Below, piece by piece: positions 1 to 5,627 of a stretch of 6,762 nt of DNA. The translations under genes were made by a program, and so were the position numbers. Where the stretch lies: positions 1-6,762 of the forward strand of contig CAIYNH010000855.1 in the NCBI GenBank assembly GCA_903927495.1, read 5' to 3'. The number at the start of each line of letters is the position of its first letter. The stretch's first letter is position 1. The notes beneath the pieces are model-generated. The model saw nothing but the letters and a program-made list of their open reading frames with translations. It was not told where the DNA came from and searched no databases. This DNA is from an uncultured beta proteobacterium (lineage in GTDB: Bacteria > Pseudomonadota > Gammaproteobacteria > Burkholderiales > Burkholderiaceae_C).

Positions 1-1
1 G

Positions 2-94
2 ATTTTTATTGGCACCACCCATGTCGGCGGCTGTGATGATCTGATCACCCTTGACGGTCGAGGTGGTTTGCTTACCTTGCTGCAATCGACCTGA
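2..94 (+). CDS. grxC: Glutaredoxin 3, C-terminal end (partial)
   Basis: This is the last 30 codons of a gene that begins before the window, ending in TGA. The visible peptide includes IFIGTTHVGGCDDLITLD followed by GRGGLLTLL. This matches the C-terminal strand and helix of glutaredoxin 3, where the GGxDDL segment contributes to glutathione binding (E. coli has HIGGCDDLYALDARGGL). The family is a small cytoplasmic thiol-disulfide oxidoreductase that uses glutathione; its CxxC active site would lie upstream and cannot be seen. It sits 79 bp before secB on the same strand. A grxC-secB-gpsA order is common in Proteobacteria, which supports the call. A different glutaredoxin paralogue is possible but less likely. 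Confidence 0.85.
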   Translation: MFIGTTHVGGCDDLITLDGRGGLLTLLQST

Positions 95-116
95 GATAAT
101 TCATGGCTTTTAGCAT

Positions 117-140
117 CCCGCGAAGAAATTTTCGGGCGGG
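117..140 (+). other. Hairpin in the grxC-secB gap
   Basis: CCCGCGAA (117-124) can pair with TTCG and CGGG (131-134 and 137-140), giving an 8-bp stem with a two-base GG bulge and a six-base loop. A T-rich run follows only about 11 bases later, so this is not a clean intrinsic terminator. It could be an mRNA processing or stabilising hairpin between the grxC and secB parts of a shared transcript. The structure is read directly; any role is inference. Confidence 0.35.
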
Positions 141-161
141 ACAATGACAGAATTTTTTAAC

Positions 162-167
162 AGAGAG
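162..167 (+). promoter_or_regulatory. Ribosome binding site of secB
   Basis: The purine run AGAGAG lies six bases before the ATG at 174. It selects that start over the in-frame ATG at 144, which has no purine-rich sequence at the right distance and would add ten residues not seen in the SecB family. Confidence 0.6.
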
Positions 168-173
168 ATCCTT

Positions 174-632
174 ATGGCAGACACCCAAGACCCTATTTTT
201 CAAATTCAGCGCGTATATCTCAAAGAGGCTTCGCTCGAGCAGCCCAATTCGCCAGCCATTTTGCTGGAGCAAGAGCAGCCTACCGTGGACATTCAGCTGG
301 GTGTGAATGCGTCTCCCGTGGCCGACGGCATTTTCGAGGTGACAGTGACGGCTACTGTGCAGACCAAAATCAAAGAAAAGACCGTGTTTTTGGTTGAGGC
401 CACTCAGGCCGGCATTTTTGAGGTGCGTAACCTGCCGCCGGAGCAGATGGGCCCCATCATGGGCATTGCCTGCCCACAAATTGTGTACCCCTACCTTCGC
501 GGCAACGTGGCAGACCTGATTCAGCGCGGTGGTTTCCCCCCGGTGCACCTATCAGAGATCAACTTCCAAGCCATGTACGAGCAGCAGCAAGCTGCACAAG
601 CGGCCCAGACACAACCCGCAGTTGCTCAATAA
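174..632 (+). CDS. secB: Protein-export chaperone SecB
   Basis: The product is a 152-residue cytoplasmic chaperone. In the family, SecB tetramers bind unfolded preproteins and hand them to SecA for Sec-dependent export. Visible matches are the N-terminal strand [19 protein letters not shown] (residues 9-27), an acidic middle strand ([14 protein letters not shown]), [13 protein letters not shown] (80-92), the [12 protein letters not shown] segment (99-110, matching AYCPNILFPYARE of E. coli), and [14 protein letters not shown] (118-131). The tail from about 135 is rich in Gln and Ala and looks disordered, as in other SecB proteins. Length is normal (E. coli 155). It lies between grxC and gpsA on the same strand, 50 bp before gpsA, so cotranscription is likely. 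There are no defects. Confidence 0.97.
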   Translation: MADTQDPIFQIQRVYLKEASLEQPNSPAILLEQEQPTVDIQLGVNASPVADGIFEVTVTATVQTKIKEKTVFLVEATQAGIFEVRNLPPEQMGPIMGIACPQIVYPYLRGNVADLIQRGGFPPVHLSEINFQAMYEQQQAAQAAQTQPAVAQ

Positions 633-682
633 GTTTCGAACTTGATTCCCCTCTAGGGCACGACAGCGTGGCGTAGGAGACT

Positions 683-1699
683 ATGAAAATCATAGTTCTT
701 GGGGCCGGAGCCTGGGGCACTGCGCTGGCTGCAAGTGCCGCTGGTAACCGCCGGTCCGGGCACAGTGTGACGCTGTGGGGGCGCGATGCGAAGCAAGTCG
801 CAGAGATCCAGGCCGAGCGCGAAAACCGGCGCTATTTACCGGGTGTAGTGTTGCCTTCGAGCCTGTGCTTTAGCGCTGAGAAACTGGATTTATCCGGTCG
901 TTTGCTGGCATCGGCAGAACTCGTGGTGGTGGCAACGCCCATGGCTGGTTTGCGCCAGATGCTGCATACCTTGCGCGCGTGGCGCTCGCCAGTGGTCTGG
1001 CTATGCAAGGGTTTTGAAACCCCAATTGTAACGTCCCATGGGCTTCTGGCCCATGAGGTACAAGCGCAGGAAGCTCCTGATTTAATAGCTGGCGTGCTCA
1101 GCGGTCCGAGCTTCGCACTGGAAGTGGCGCGTGCGCAGCCGACCGCTTTGGTGGCGGCCAGTAGCCACCTGCTGGTGCGCCAGGCCTTGGTCGCGGCTTT
1201 TCATAGTCCAACGCTTCGGGTTTATGCCAACGATGACTTGGAGGGGGTTGAGGTGGGTGGTGCAGTCAAGAACGTGCTGGCGATTGCTACTGGTTTGTGC
1301 GATGGCCTTGGCTTGGGAATGAATGCCCGCGCCGCACTCGTCACCCGGGGTTTGGCCGAAATGACCCGTTTGGGAGTTGCACTGGGCGCACGAGCCGAAA
1401 CCTTCATGGGCTTGAGCGGCTTGGGTGACCTGGTGCTGACGGCCACCGGTGACTTGTCGCGCAACCGTCAGGTTGGCCTGGCGCTAGCAGCAGGGCAGTC
1501 ACTGGCGCAGGCCGTAGCTGCGCTGGGTCATGTGGCCGAAGGGGTTTACAGTGCCCGCACCGTGGTGCAACGGGCCGTGCTGCTGGGTGTGGATATGCCA
1601 ATTTCGCAGGCTGTGGTGTCCTTGCTGGATGGTGATTTGGCACCCGCTCAAGCTGTGGCACGCCTGATGGGGCGCGAGCCAACGGCCGAGTTGGCATGA
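683..1699 (+). CDS. gpsA: NAD(P)-dependent glycerol-3-phosphate dehydrogenase
   Basis: The 338-residue cytoplasmic enzyme reduces dihydroxyacetone phosphate to sn-glycerol 3-phosphate with NAD(P)H, supplying the backbone for phospholipids. The N-terminal Rossmann motif is [10 protein letters not shown] (residues 7-16). CKGFE (108-112) carries the first conserved lysine, K109, and SGPSFA (140-145) follows. The catalytic-lysine segment is [19 protein letters not shown] (192-210, K196). The C-terminal substrate domain shows [14 protein letters not shown] (214-227), [20 protein letters not shown] (243-262) and [10 protein letters not shown] (284-293). Length matches the family (E. coli 339). AGGAG at 675-679 precedes the ATG by three bases, a short but usable spacing. 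It follows secB by 50 bp and is probably in the same transcript. No defects are seen. Confidence 0.97.
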   Translation: MKIIVLGAGAWGTALAASAAGNRRSGHSVTLWGRDAKQVAEIQAERENRRYLPGVVLPSSLCFSAEKLDLSGRLLASAELVVVATPMAGLRQMLHTLRAWRSPVVWLCKGFETPIVTSHGLLAHEVQAQEAPDLIAGVLSGPSFALEVARAQPTALVAASSHLLVRQALVAAFHSPTLRVYANDDLEGVEVGGAVKNVLAIATGLCDGLGLGMNARAALVTRGLAEMTRLGVALGARAETFMGLSGLGDLVLTATGDLSRNRQVGLALAAGQSLAQAVAALGHVAEGVYSARTVVQRAVLLGVDMPISQAVVSLLDGDLAPAQAVARLMGREPTAELA

Positions 1700-1802
1700 A
1701 AATAACAACTGATTGAAGTATGAAGCTGCTCAACCCCCGATGCCGACCGTCTCAAAAGCGGCAAGGCGTAACTCGGTTAGGCGGTGCGTTTCACGTTAAG
1801 CC

Positions 1803-1808
1803 AAGGTG
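1803..1808 (+). promoter_or_regulatory. Ribosome binding site of nadC
   Basis: AAGGTG lies six bases before the ATG at 1815. The in-frame GTG at 1806 overlaps this site and has no upstream purine run of its own, so the ATG is the better start. Confidence 0.55.
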
Positions 1809-1814
1809 ATTTCA

Positions 1815-2726
1815 ATGTCCACTATTTTTGATTTTTCCCCGACCTCGGTGGCAGCGCTGGCGCAAGCCGATGCTGCTTTGGCGCTTCAGGAGGATGTCGG
1901 CCCGGCCGACGGCGCAGGCGATTTGACCGCCAATCTGATTGATCCGCAGCGCCGGGCACGGGCCACCGTGCTGGCCCGTGAGTCAGCGGTGATTTGCGGC
2001 GCGCCCTGGGCTGAGGCCGCGCTCAAGCAACTCGATTCCAGCGTGCAAATCACCTGGCATGTGGCCGAAGGACAGCTGTGCGTGCCAGATCAGGTGGTGC
2101 TAGAGATACAGGGTTCGGCGCGAGCCTTGCTGACGGCGGAACGCACCGCCCTGAATTTTTTGCAGTTGCTCAGCGCTGTGGCCACTAAAACCCATACCTA
2201 CGTGCAGGCAGTCGCTGAAGTTCCTGGTGCACGGGCGCACATTGTCGATACGCGCAAGACCGTGCCTGGCTTGCGCCTGGCGCAAAAATACGCGGTGCGC
2301 ACGGGTGGCGGCACGAATCACCGCATCGGCCTGTATGACGCGGTCTTGATCAAGGAAAACCATATCGCGGCTGCGGGCGGAGTAGCGTCAGTGCTGCAGC
2401 GCGCTGCGCAGGTGGCACCTACGGCCAGTTTTGTCGAAATTGAGATTGAAACCCTGGCGCAACTCAAAGAGGCACTAGAGTCGGGTGCGAAGATGGTGCT
2501 GCTCGACAACATGAGCCTGGCACAACTGCGCGAAGCCGTGCTGCTGAACGCGGGACGGGCCATTCTGGAGGTGTCCGGCGGGGTTAATTTGTTGACCGTG
2601 CGCGCGATTGCCGCCACCGGCGTGGATCGGATCTCGATCGGTACCTTGACAAAGGACGTGAAGGCCATCGACTTTTCTATGAGATTCGCCTCTGAAGCAA
2701 GCCAGTCATACACTGACAGCTATTAA
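1815..2726 (+). CDS. nadC: Nicotinate-nucleotide pyrophosphorylase (quinolinate phosphoribosyltransferase)
   Basis: The 303-residue product joins quinolinate to PRPP with loss of CO2, giving nicotinate mononucleotide, in de novo NAD synthesis. An N-terminal helix with LQEDVG (24-29) and GDLTANLI (35-42) is typical. TAERTALNFLQLLSAVAT (107-124) precedes the signature DTRKTVPGLRLAQKYAV (145-161), then GGGTNHRIGLYDAVLIKENH (164-183), which holds the basic residues that bind quinolinate and PRPP. The barrel continues with VEIEIETLAQ (207-216), MVLLDNM (227-233), EVSGGVN (252-258) and GVDRISIGTLT (269-279). Family lengths are about 280-300, so this is complete. It lies 115 bp after gpsA and 83 bp before nadA, which supplies its substrate. 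The final residues after about 292 are not conserved. Confidence 0.96.
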   Translation: MSTIFDFSPTSVAALAQADAALALQEDVGPADGAGDLTANLIDPQRRARATVLARESAVICGAPWAEAALKQLDSSVQITWHVAEGQLCVPDQVVLEIQGSARALLTAERTALNFLQLLSAVATKTHTYVQAVAEVPGARAHIVDTRKTVPGLRLAQKYAVRTGGGTNHRIGLYDAVLIKENHIAAAGGVASVLQRAAQVAPTASFVEIEIETLAQLKEALESGAKMVLLDNMSLAQLREAVLLNAGRAILEVSGGVNLLTVRAIAATGVDRISIGTLTKDVKAIDFSMRFASEASQSYTDSY

Positions 2727-2809
2727 ATTGAAAGCAATTGTTGCCCGTCTGTCTGGCTCCATGGCGCTGCTTGGGCTGGCAGATTGGTGACCCTAAATGG
2801 ACTCATCCA

Positions 2810-3946
2810 ATGACAAATGAAACCACTGCAATGAAAGAGGTTGACTACGAGCAGCCCCAAGTTGATGCCGTTGTGGGCGGCGAATTTTGTGCCACCAAAC
2901 ATGCCTGGGCCCGGGTGCCGGTCGAGCCGGGCCCAGCAGAACGTGCTGCACTGAAAGACAAAATCCGGCATCTGCTGAAAGAAAAAAATGCGGTGATGGT
3001 GTCGCACTACTACGTGCATCCAGACCTGCAGGACCTGGCTGAAGAAACCGGTGGCCTGGTCAGCGATTCATTGGAAATGGCTCGTTTTGGTCGCGACCAT
3101 ACGGCACAGACCCTGGTGGTTTCGGGTGTGCGTTTCATTGGTGAAACCTCCAAAATTCTGTCGCCGGAGAAGCGCGTGCTCATGCCCGACCTAGATGCCA
3201 CCTGTTCGCTCGATCTGGGTTGCCCATTGGATGAATTCAGCGCCTTTTGCGATGCCCACCCGGATCGCACAGTGGTGGTCTATGCCAACACCAGCGCCGC
3301 CGTGAAAGCACGCTCGGACTGGCTCGTCACCTCCAGTTGCGCGCTGGAGGTTGTGCAAGCCCTCAAAGACAAGGGCCACAAGATCCTGTGGGCACCGGAC
3401 CGGCATCTGGGTGGCTATATCCAGCGCGAAACCGGGGCCGACATGCTGATGTGGAGTGGTTCTTGCATCGTGCATGACGAGTTCAAGTCATTTGAACTCG
3501 AAGCCCTGATGCACGACAACCCGACTGCCAAGGTGCTGGTGCACCCCGAGTCACCGGAACAAGTGGTGGCACTGGCTGACGCTGTGGGTTCCACGTCGGC
3601 CATTTTGAAAGCCGCACGCGAGCTGGATGCCAGCACCTTCATCGTGGCGACCGACAACGGCATGATGCACAAACTGCGCACACTCAATCCGGGCAAGGTA
3701 TTTCTGGAAGCACCCACTGCCGGCAACAGTGCGACATGCAAAAGCTGTGCCCATTGCCCCTGGATGGCGATGAACGGCCTGCTGGATGTGGCAAGGGTGC
3801 TGGAAACCGGTGCCAACGAAATTCATGTTGATCCGGCCCTGGGCCTACGCGCCAGGCTGCCAATTGACCGGATGCTGGCGTTTACTGCTGCGCTCAAGGG
3901 GGGTCAAGATGCGGGTAGTCTGGTACCCCGGATTGGGGCGGCCTAG
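2810..3946 (+). CDS. nadA: Quinolinate synthase
   Basis: The 378-residue cytoplasmic enzyme condenses iminoaspartate with dihydroxyacetone phosphate to quinolinate and carries an oxygen-sensitive [4Fe-4S] cluster. Cluster-ligand cysteines fit at C132 (in TCSLDLGCP), C219 (in GSCIVHDEF) and C316, the last Cys of [13 protein letters not shown] (310-322). Other family motifs are [15 protein letters not shown] (64-78), SDSLEMARF (85-93), [14 protein letters not shown] (104-117), [18 protein letters not shown] (194-211), HPESPEQVV (245-253), DAVGSTS (257-263) and EAPTAG (300-305). The start is uncertain. The frame stays open upstream to a TTG at 2738, but those 24 codons resemble no part of the family. 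ATG at 2810 has only a weak AATGGA site, and ATG at 2831 is a second candidate. No nadB follows. Confidence 0.95.
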   Translation: MTNETTAMKEVDYEQPQVDAVVGGEFCATKHAWARVPVEPGPAERAALKDKIRHLLKEKNAVMVSHYYVHPDLQDLAEETGGLVSDSLEMARFGRDHTAQTLVVSGVRFIGETSKILSPEKRVLMPDLDATCSLDLGCPLDEFSAFCDAHPDRTVVVYANTSAAVKARSDWLVTSSCALEVVQALKDKGHKILWAPDRHLGGYIQRETGADMLMWSGSCIVHDEFKSFELEALMHDNPTAKVLVHPESPEQVVALADAVGSTSAILKAARELDASTFIVATDNGMMHKLRTLNPGKVFLEAPTAGNSATCKSCAHCPWMAMNGLLDVARVLETGANEIHVDPALGLRARLPIDRMLAFTAALKGGQDAGSLVPRIGAA

Positions 3947-4374
3947 GACTGATAACCAATTTGCCGACATGCCGAGTCAGGCGAAACATTCCAAAATGGT
4001 GAATGCATCAACCACTGAGCCTGATGTGCGGAAATTGCTACTGGAAGAGGTCCATTTCATGTGGCTTTGGGCACCTCTAACAAGTGGGTATTGAGGGTGT
4101 CATTGCGCCGACAGTGAGTCCCGCTGTGCGCGTAATTTTTTACCTTGACGCAGCAGTGGCAGGTGTCGAGGCCGATGCGGTGGACAGGATAAGCTCCACC
4201 AACTCCCTTTAAGGGCCTGGGCGATGAGCCGTACTCGGCACGGCCAAAGACAGTCTGCATTAGTTCAACGGCAGGTCAATTTTGAGTCTGCGATTTAGAT
4301 AACCAACAACCTCTTGCAGCACCTGCTCAAGGCATTCGGCAAGTTTCGATATCAGCCCGTCAGGCATGGCCCCA
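3947..4374. other. Non-coding or decayed interval after nadA
   Basis: About 430 bp hold no gene I can recognise. Forward frames are broken by stops. On the minus strand two open stretches (4057-4260 and 4260-4367) have no familiar motif. The second reads like a helical peptide tail (GLISKLAECLEQVLQEVVGY) ending in a TAA at 4260-4262, and could be the remnant of a lost gene. The only structured feature is the hairpin followed by a T-run at 4105-4141. Position beside repeat remnants and a pseudogene suggests accumulated debris from insertions and deletions. Confidence 0.5.
4105..4141 (+). terminator. Possible Rho-independent terminator after nadA
   Basis: GCGC (4105-4108) pairs with GCGC (4128-4131), and ACAG (4111-4114) pairs with CTGT (4124-4127), with a two-base CG bulge on the left side and a nine-base loop. 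The stem is followed by GTAA and six T residues (4136-4141). It lies about 160 bp after the nadA stop and could end the nad transcript. The bulge and the four bases before the T-run weaken the case. Confidence 0.35.
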
Positions 4375-4443
4375 GATCGACCGGAATCGCTTGTCACGAT
4401 AAACCGGAATGACTGGTCATGACGGGCCGGAATACCCAGTGCC
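4375..4443 (+). repeat. Three tandem 23-bp repeats with CCGGAAT core, possible IS21-type end
   Basis: Three adjacent imperfect units occupy 4375-4397, 4398-4420 and 4421-4443. Each begins GAT or GAC, has CCGGAAT at offset 6, and the first two end in GTCAC or GTCAT. Multiple short repeats near the termini are characteristic of IS21-family elements, and I recall CCGGAAT-type repeats at the ends of such elements in Proteobacteria, often finishing in CA. Here CCGGAATACCCA would end at 4438. No istA or istB coding sequence is present, so at most one terminus survives. Receiver-domain coding sequence resumes directly after the repeats, so they appear to have replaced the start of that gene. The repeats are certain; the family assignment is inference. 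Confidence 0.55.
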
Positions 4444-4620
4444 CACGCTGGAGTTGATTTGCAGCATGCTGCAGTCGCTGGGCTACCAGACAACAGCTTT
4501 TGAGTCTGCCTGTTCGCTGGCTGCAGCCAGGCGTGAGCAGGTTTTTCATGCGCTGGTTTTGGACCTGTCCTGCCTGATGTGGACGGCTTTGAGTTGATTT
4601 CCCAGTTGGCCGACCAGCAA

Positions 4621-4680
4621 CCGGTGGAGCCGGTGGAGCCGGTGGAGCCGGTGGAGCCGGTGGAGCCGGTGGAGCCGGTG
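4621..4680 (+). repeat. 9-bp tandem repeat CCGGTGGAG, 6.7 copies
   Basis: Six perfect copies of CCGGTGGAG (4621-4674) are followed by a partial copy CCGGTG. In the receiver frame it encodes Pro-Val-Glu six times and then Pro-Val. It lies just before the VILSS strand, where receivers usually have one short segment such as QPVPVI, so it looks like replication-slippage expansion of one original unit. The unit is a multiple of three, so copy-number change keeps the frame. Perfect identity among copies suggests recent expansion. Confidence 0.95.
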
Positions 4681-4692
4681 ATTCTCAGCAGC

Positions 4693-4697
4693 AATTT
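4693..4697 (+). repeat. Left copy of AATTT target-site duplication
   Basis: AATTT stands directly before the left inverted repeat and recurs directly after the right one at 4861-4865. This is the pattern left by a transposase with a 5-bp staggered cut. Joining the flanks through one copy restores the receiver reading frame. Confidence 0.75.
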
Positions 4698-4758
4698 CAG
4701 ACTTCCTGATCCGCGCTAAGCAAATGCGACAAAAGTCGGAATCCGGCGTGGCACTTGT

Positions 4759-4781
4759 GGAAGCGGCATCTTGCCGCTTTC
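4759..4781. other. Internal hairpin 1 of the MITE-like element
   Basis: AAGCGGCA (4761-4768) and TGCCGCTT (4772-4779) form a perfect 8-bp stem with a three-base TCT loop, extendable by a G-T and a G-C pair to ten. A tight GC-rich palindrome of this kind resembles REP-type units. Confidence 0.7.
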
Positions 4782-4789
4782 CCCAGCGT

Positions 4790-4808
4790 CTGTGGCTGGA
4801 AGCCACAG
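4790..4808. other. Internal hairpin 2 of the MITE-like element
   Basis: CTGTGGCT (4790-4797) and AGCCACAG (4801-4808) form a perfect 8-bp stem with a three-base GGA loop. GCGTC (4786-4790) and GACGC (4815-4819) can alternatively pair around it. Confidence 0.7.
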
Positions 4809-4860
4809 CTACAAGACGCGATCAGTGCCATTCGGAATTCCTTGCGGATCAGGAAGTCTG

Positions 4861-4865
4861 AATTT
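4861..4865 (+). repeat. Right copy of AATTT target-site duplication
   Basis: This matches the left copy at 4693-4697 exactly. The receiver frame resumes here as AAT TTG TCG AAC. Confidence 0.75.
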
Positions 4866-4989
4866 GTCGAACCCCATTCGGCAGGCGGCCAGGCTGGTGT
4901 GCGAAAGCCTGGATATCAAGGTGTTGGGCGTGCTCTCCAAACCCTTTTCCAGTGACGAATCAGGCATTTTGCTAGAGCCCCATAGCTAG

Positions 4990-5175
4990 GCCTGCATCGG
5001 CCTGGCAGTGGACTAAATCCATTACAAAATCAAACCTGTGGTTGTGGTCTCGCTGCTGCAATGTCTGCGGCTCGATGGCTAGACACGAATGACTTAGAAC
5101 TTGAATGAGTTGACTACGATTTCCCCGAGTAAATAACCGAGTAGACGAATTTTGTTTTGCCCCAGCTATTCAGCA
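4990..5175. other. Gap between the receiver pseudogene and usp
   Basis: About 185 bp contain no intact gene. In the receiver frame, after two stops, a stretch reads IHYKIKPVVVVSLLQCLRLDG (5018-5080). It may be decayed sequence from an output domain, but the similarity is too weak to name. CCGAGTA occurs twice 14 bp apart near 5124-5145 as a short direct repeat. I see no convincing terminator for usp here, although a T-rich stretch is present around 5150. Confidence 0.4.
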
Positions 5176-5568
5176 TCAATTGGCTTTGACTGCCAATACC
5201 GGGCATGGAACGGTGAGCAAAATTTCCTGGGCTACGCTGCCCAGGATAAATTTGCCGACAGAAGAGCGTTTGCGCAATCCGATCACAAGCAGCGACACGT
5301 TCAAGGATTGAACCAAGTCTTCAATTTCAGCGACTGCGCTTTTACCGCGTACAAATTGCTTGAATTCAGCGTCAACGCCTGAGGCTGAGAGCAAATTTGA
5401 GACACGTTCGACATCTTGCACGTCGGCCTTGGAGGGGTCTTCTTGCCGTCCACCCGGGCTGGCATTGACCACCACCAGTCGTTCCTGGCGGCGTTTAGCA
5501 ATTTCTATGCCTTTTTCCAGTGCGGATTGTCCTTCCGGGCGGGGTGCGTAGGCGACGAGAATGGTCAT
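5176..5568 (-). CDS. Universal stress protein, UspA family
   Basis: The 130-residue protein is a single Usp domain of the alpha/beta HUP fold. It starts with ILVAYAPRPEGQSALEKG (3-20) and IAKRRQERLVVVNAS (23-37), has an acidic linker (DPSKADVQDVER), a helix KSAVAEIEDLVQSL (76-89), and ends with LLVIGLRKRSSVGKFILGS (93-111) and VAQEILLTVPCPVLAVK (112-128). The ATP-binding Usp motif is G-2x-G-9x-G-S/T; here it is G97, K100 in place of the second Gly, then G110-S111. The usual Asp after the first strand is also absent (AYAPR). I recall a Usp subgroup with GLRxRSxVGKxxLGS, so this may be normal for the subgroup. A weak GAAAG site (5575-5579) lies six bases before the ATG. It lies 59 bp after panC on the same strand. 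The specific role is unknown. Confidence 0.9.
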   Translation of the reverse strand: MTILVAYAPRPEGQSALEKGIEIAKRRQERLVVVNASPGGRQEDPSKADVQDVERVSNLLSASGVDAEFKQFVRGKSAVAEIEDLVQSLNVSLLVIGLRKRSSVGKFILGSVAQEILLTVPCPVLAVKAN

Positions 5569-5592
5569 AATTTTCTTTCAATAAGTACCGCA

Positions 5593-5598
5593 ATTATA
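5593..5598 (-). promoter_or_regulatory. Candidate -10 box for usp
   Basis: Read on the minus strand this is a perfect TATAAT, 24 bases before the usp start codon, inside the 59-bp panC-usp gap. At 17-bp spacing the -35 position reads TGAATA, a poor match to TTGACA. It would give a short leader and let usp be transcribed separately from panBC. In an AT-rich gap a chance match is possible. Confidence 0.4.
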
Positions 5599-5627
5599 AG
5601 AACTGCTGGCTGACTTATTCAGCGGGC

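Larger units (their letters stand above)
4698..4860. mobile_element. 163-bp MITE-like element inserted in the receiver gene
   Basis: The element is bounded by 17-bp perfect terminal inverted repeats, CAGACTTCCTGATCCGC (4698-4714) and its reverse complement (4844-4860), and flanked by AATTT direct repeats. It has no coding capacity, as expected of a non-autonomous miniature element moved in trans. A second, inner stem pairs TGGCACT (4749-4755) with AGTGCCA (4824-4830), flanked by imperfectly matched arms (GGAATCCGG against GGAATTCCG). Two compact hairpins form the head (4759-4781 and 4790-4808). Element plus one duplication is 168 bp, or 56 codons, and removal rejoins VILSSN to LSNPIRQAA in frame. 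The transposase family cannot be told from this; no autonomous partner is in the window. Confidence 0.8.
4439..4989 (+). pseudogene. Broken response-regulator receiver domain
   Basis: Receiver-domain sequence is visible in three pieces. Piece one (4442-4570) reads PTLELICSMLQSLGYQTTAF and continues to ALVLDLS, whose Asp (4562-4564) is the expected phosphorylation site. Piece two is in the next frame (4570-4692): LPDVDGFELISQLADQQ, then the PVE repeats, then VILSS. Piece three (4861-4986) reads SNPIRQAARLVCESLDIK then VLGVLSKPFSSDE, with the conserved Lys at 4939-4941. Lesions are: loss of the first strand with its acidic pair; a one-base deletion near 4570 (CTGTCCTGCCT where CTGTCCCTGCCT is expected); expansion of a 9-bp repeat; a 163-bp insertion; and a stop at 4987 with no output domain. 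The VLGVLSKPF pattern recalls regulators with EAL output domains, but that is only a guess. The single-base lesion could be a sequencing error; the others could not. Confidence 0.8.

Noticed and set aside
72..548. A 158-codon minus-strand frame opposite secB
   Set aside because: It is antisense to a well-supported SecB gene and has no recognisable motif.
1691..1724. Possible promoter (TTGGCA with a later TATGAA) after gpsA
   Set aside because: The spacing is about 22 bp, too long for a sigma-70 promoter, and there is no better pair in the gpsA-nadC gap.
2738..2809. Upstream TTG extension of nadA by 24 codons
   Set aside because: The added residues match nothing in the NadA family and the TTG has no convincing ribosome binding site; the frame is probably open by chance.
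2721..2809. Terminator between nadC and nadA
   Set aside because: Only a 4-bp ATTG-CAAT stem is present with no T-run, so I treat nadC and nadA as probably cotranscribed.
4375..4443. CRISPR array
   Set aside because: The 23-bp units are directly adjacent with no unique spacers and are imperfect, which does not fit a CRISPR.
4260..4694. A 144-codon minus-strand reading frame with Gly-Ser-Thr repeats
   Set aside because: The repeats are the antisense of the 9-bp tandem repeat, and the frame runs through the receiver pseudogene and CCGGAAT units. Only its last 35 codons look protein-like, listed separately as a weak finding.
4755..4989. Forward reading frames starting inside the MITE-like element
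   Set aside because: Their first 30 or so codons are element sequence with palindromes; only the part after 4861 is real receiver coding sequence, counted within the pseudogene.
5124..5145. Short direct repeat CCGAGTA
   Set aside because: Two copies of 7 bp are easily explained by chance, and no associated structure was found.
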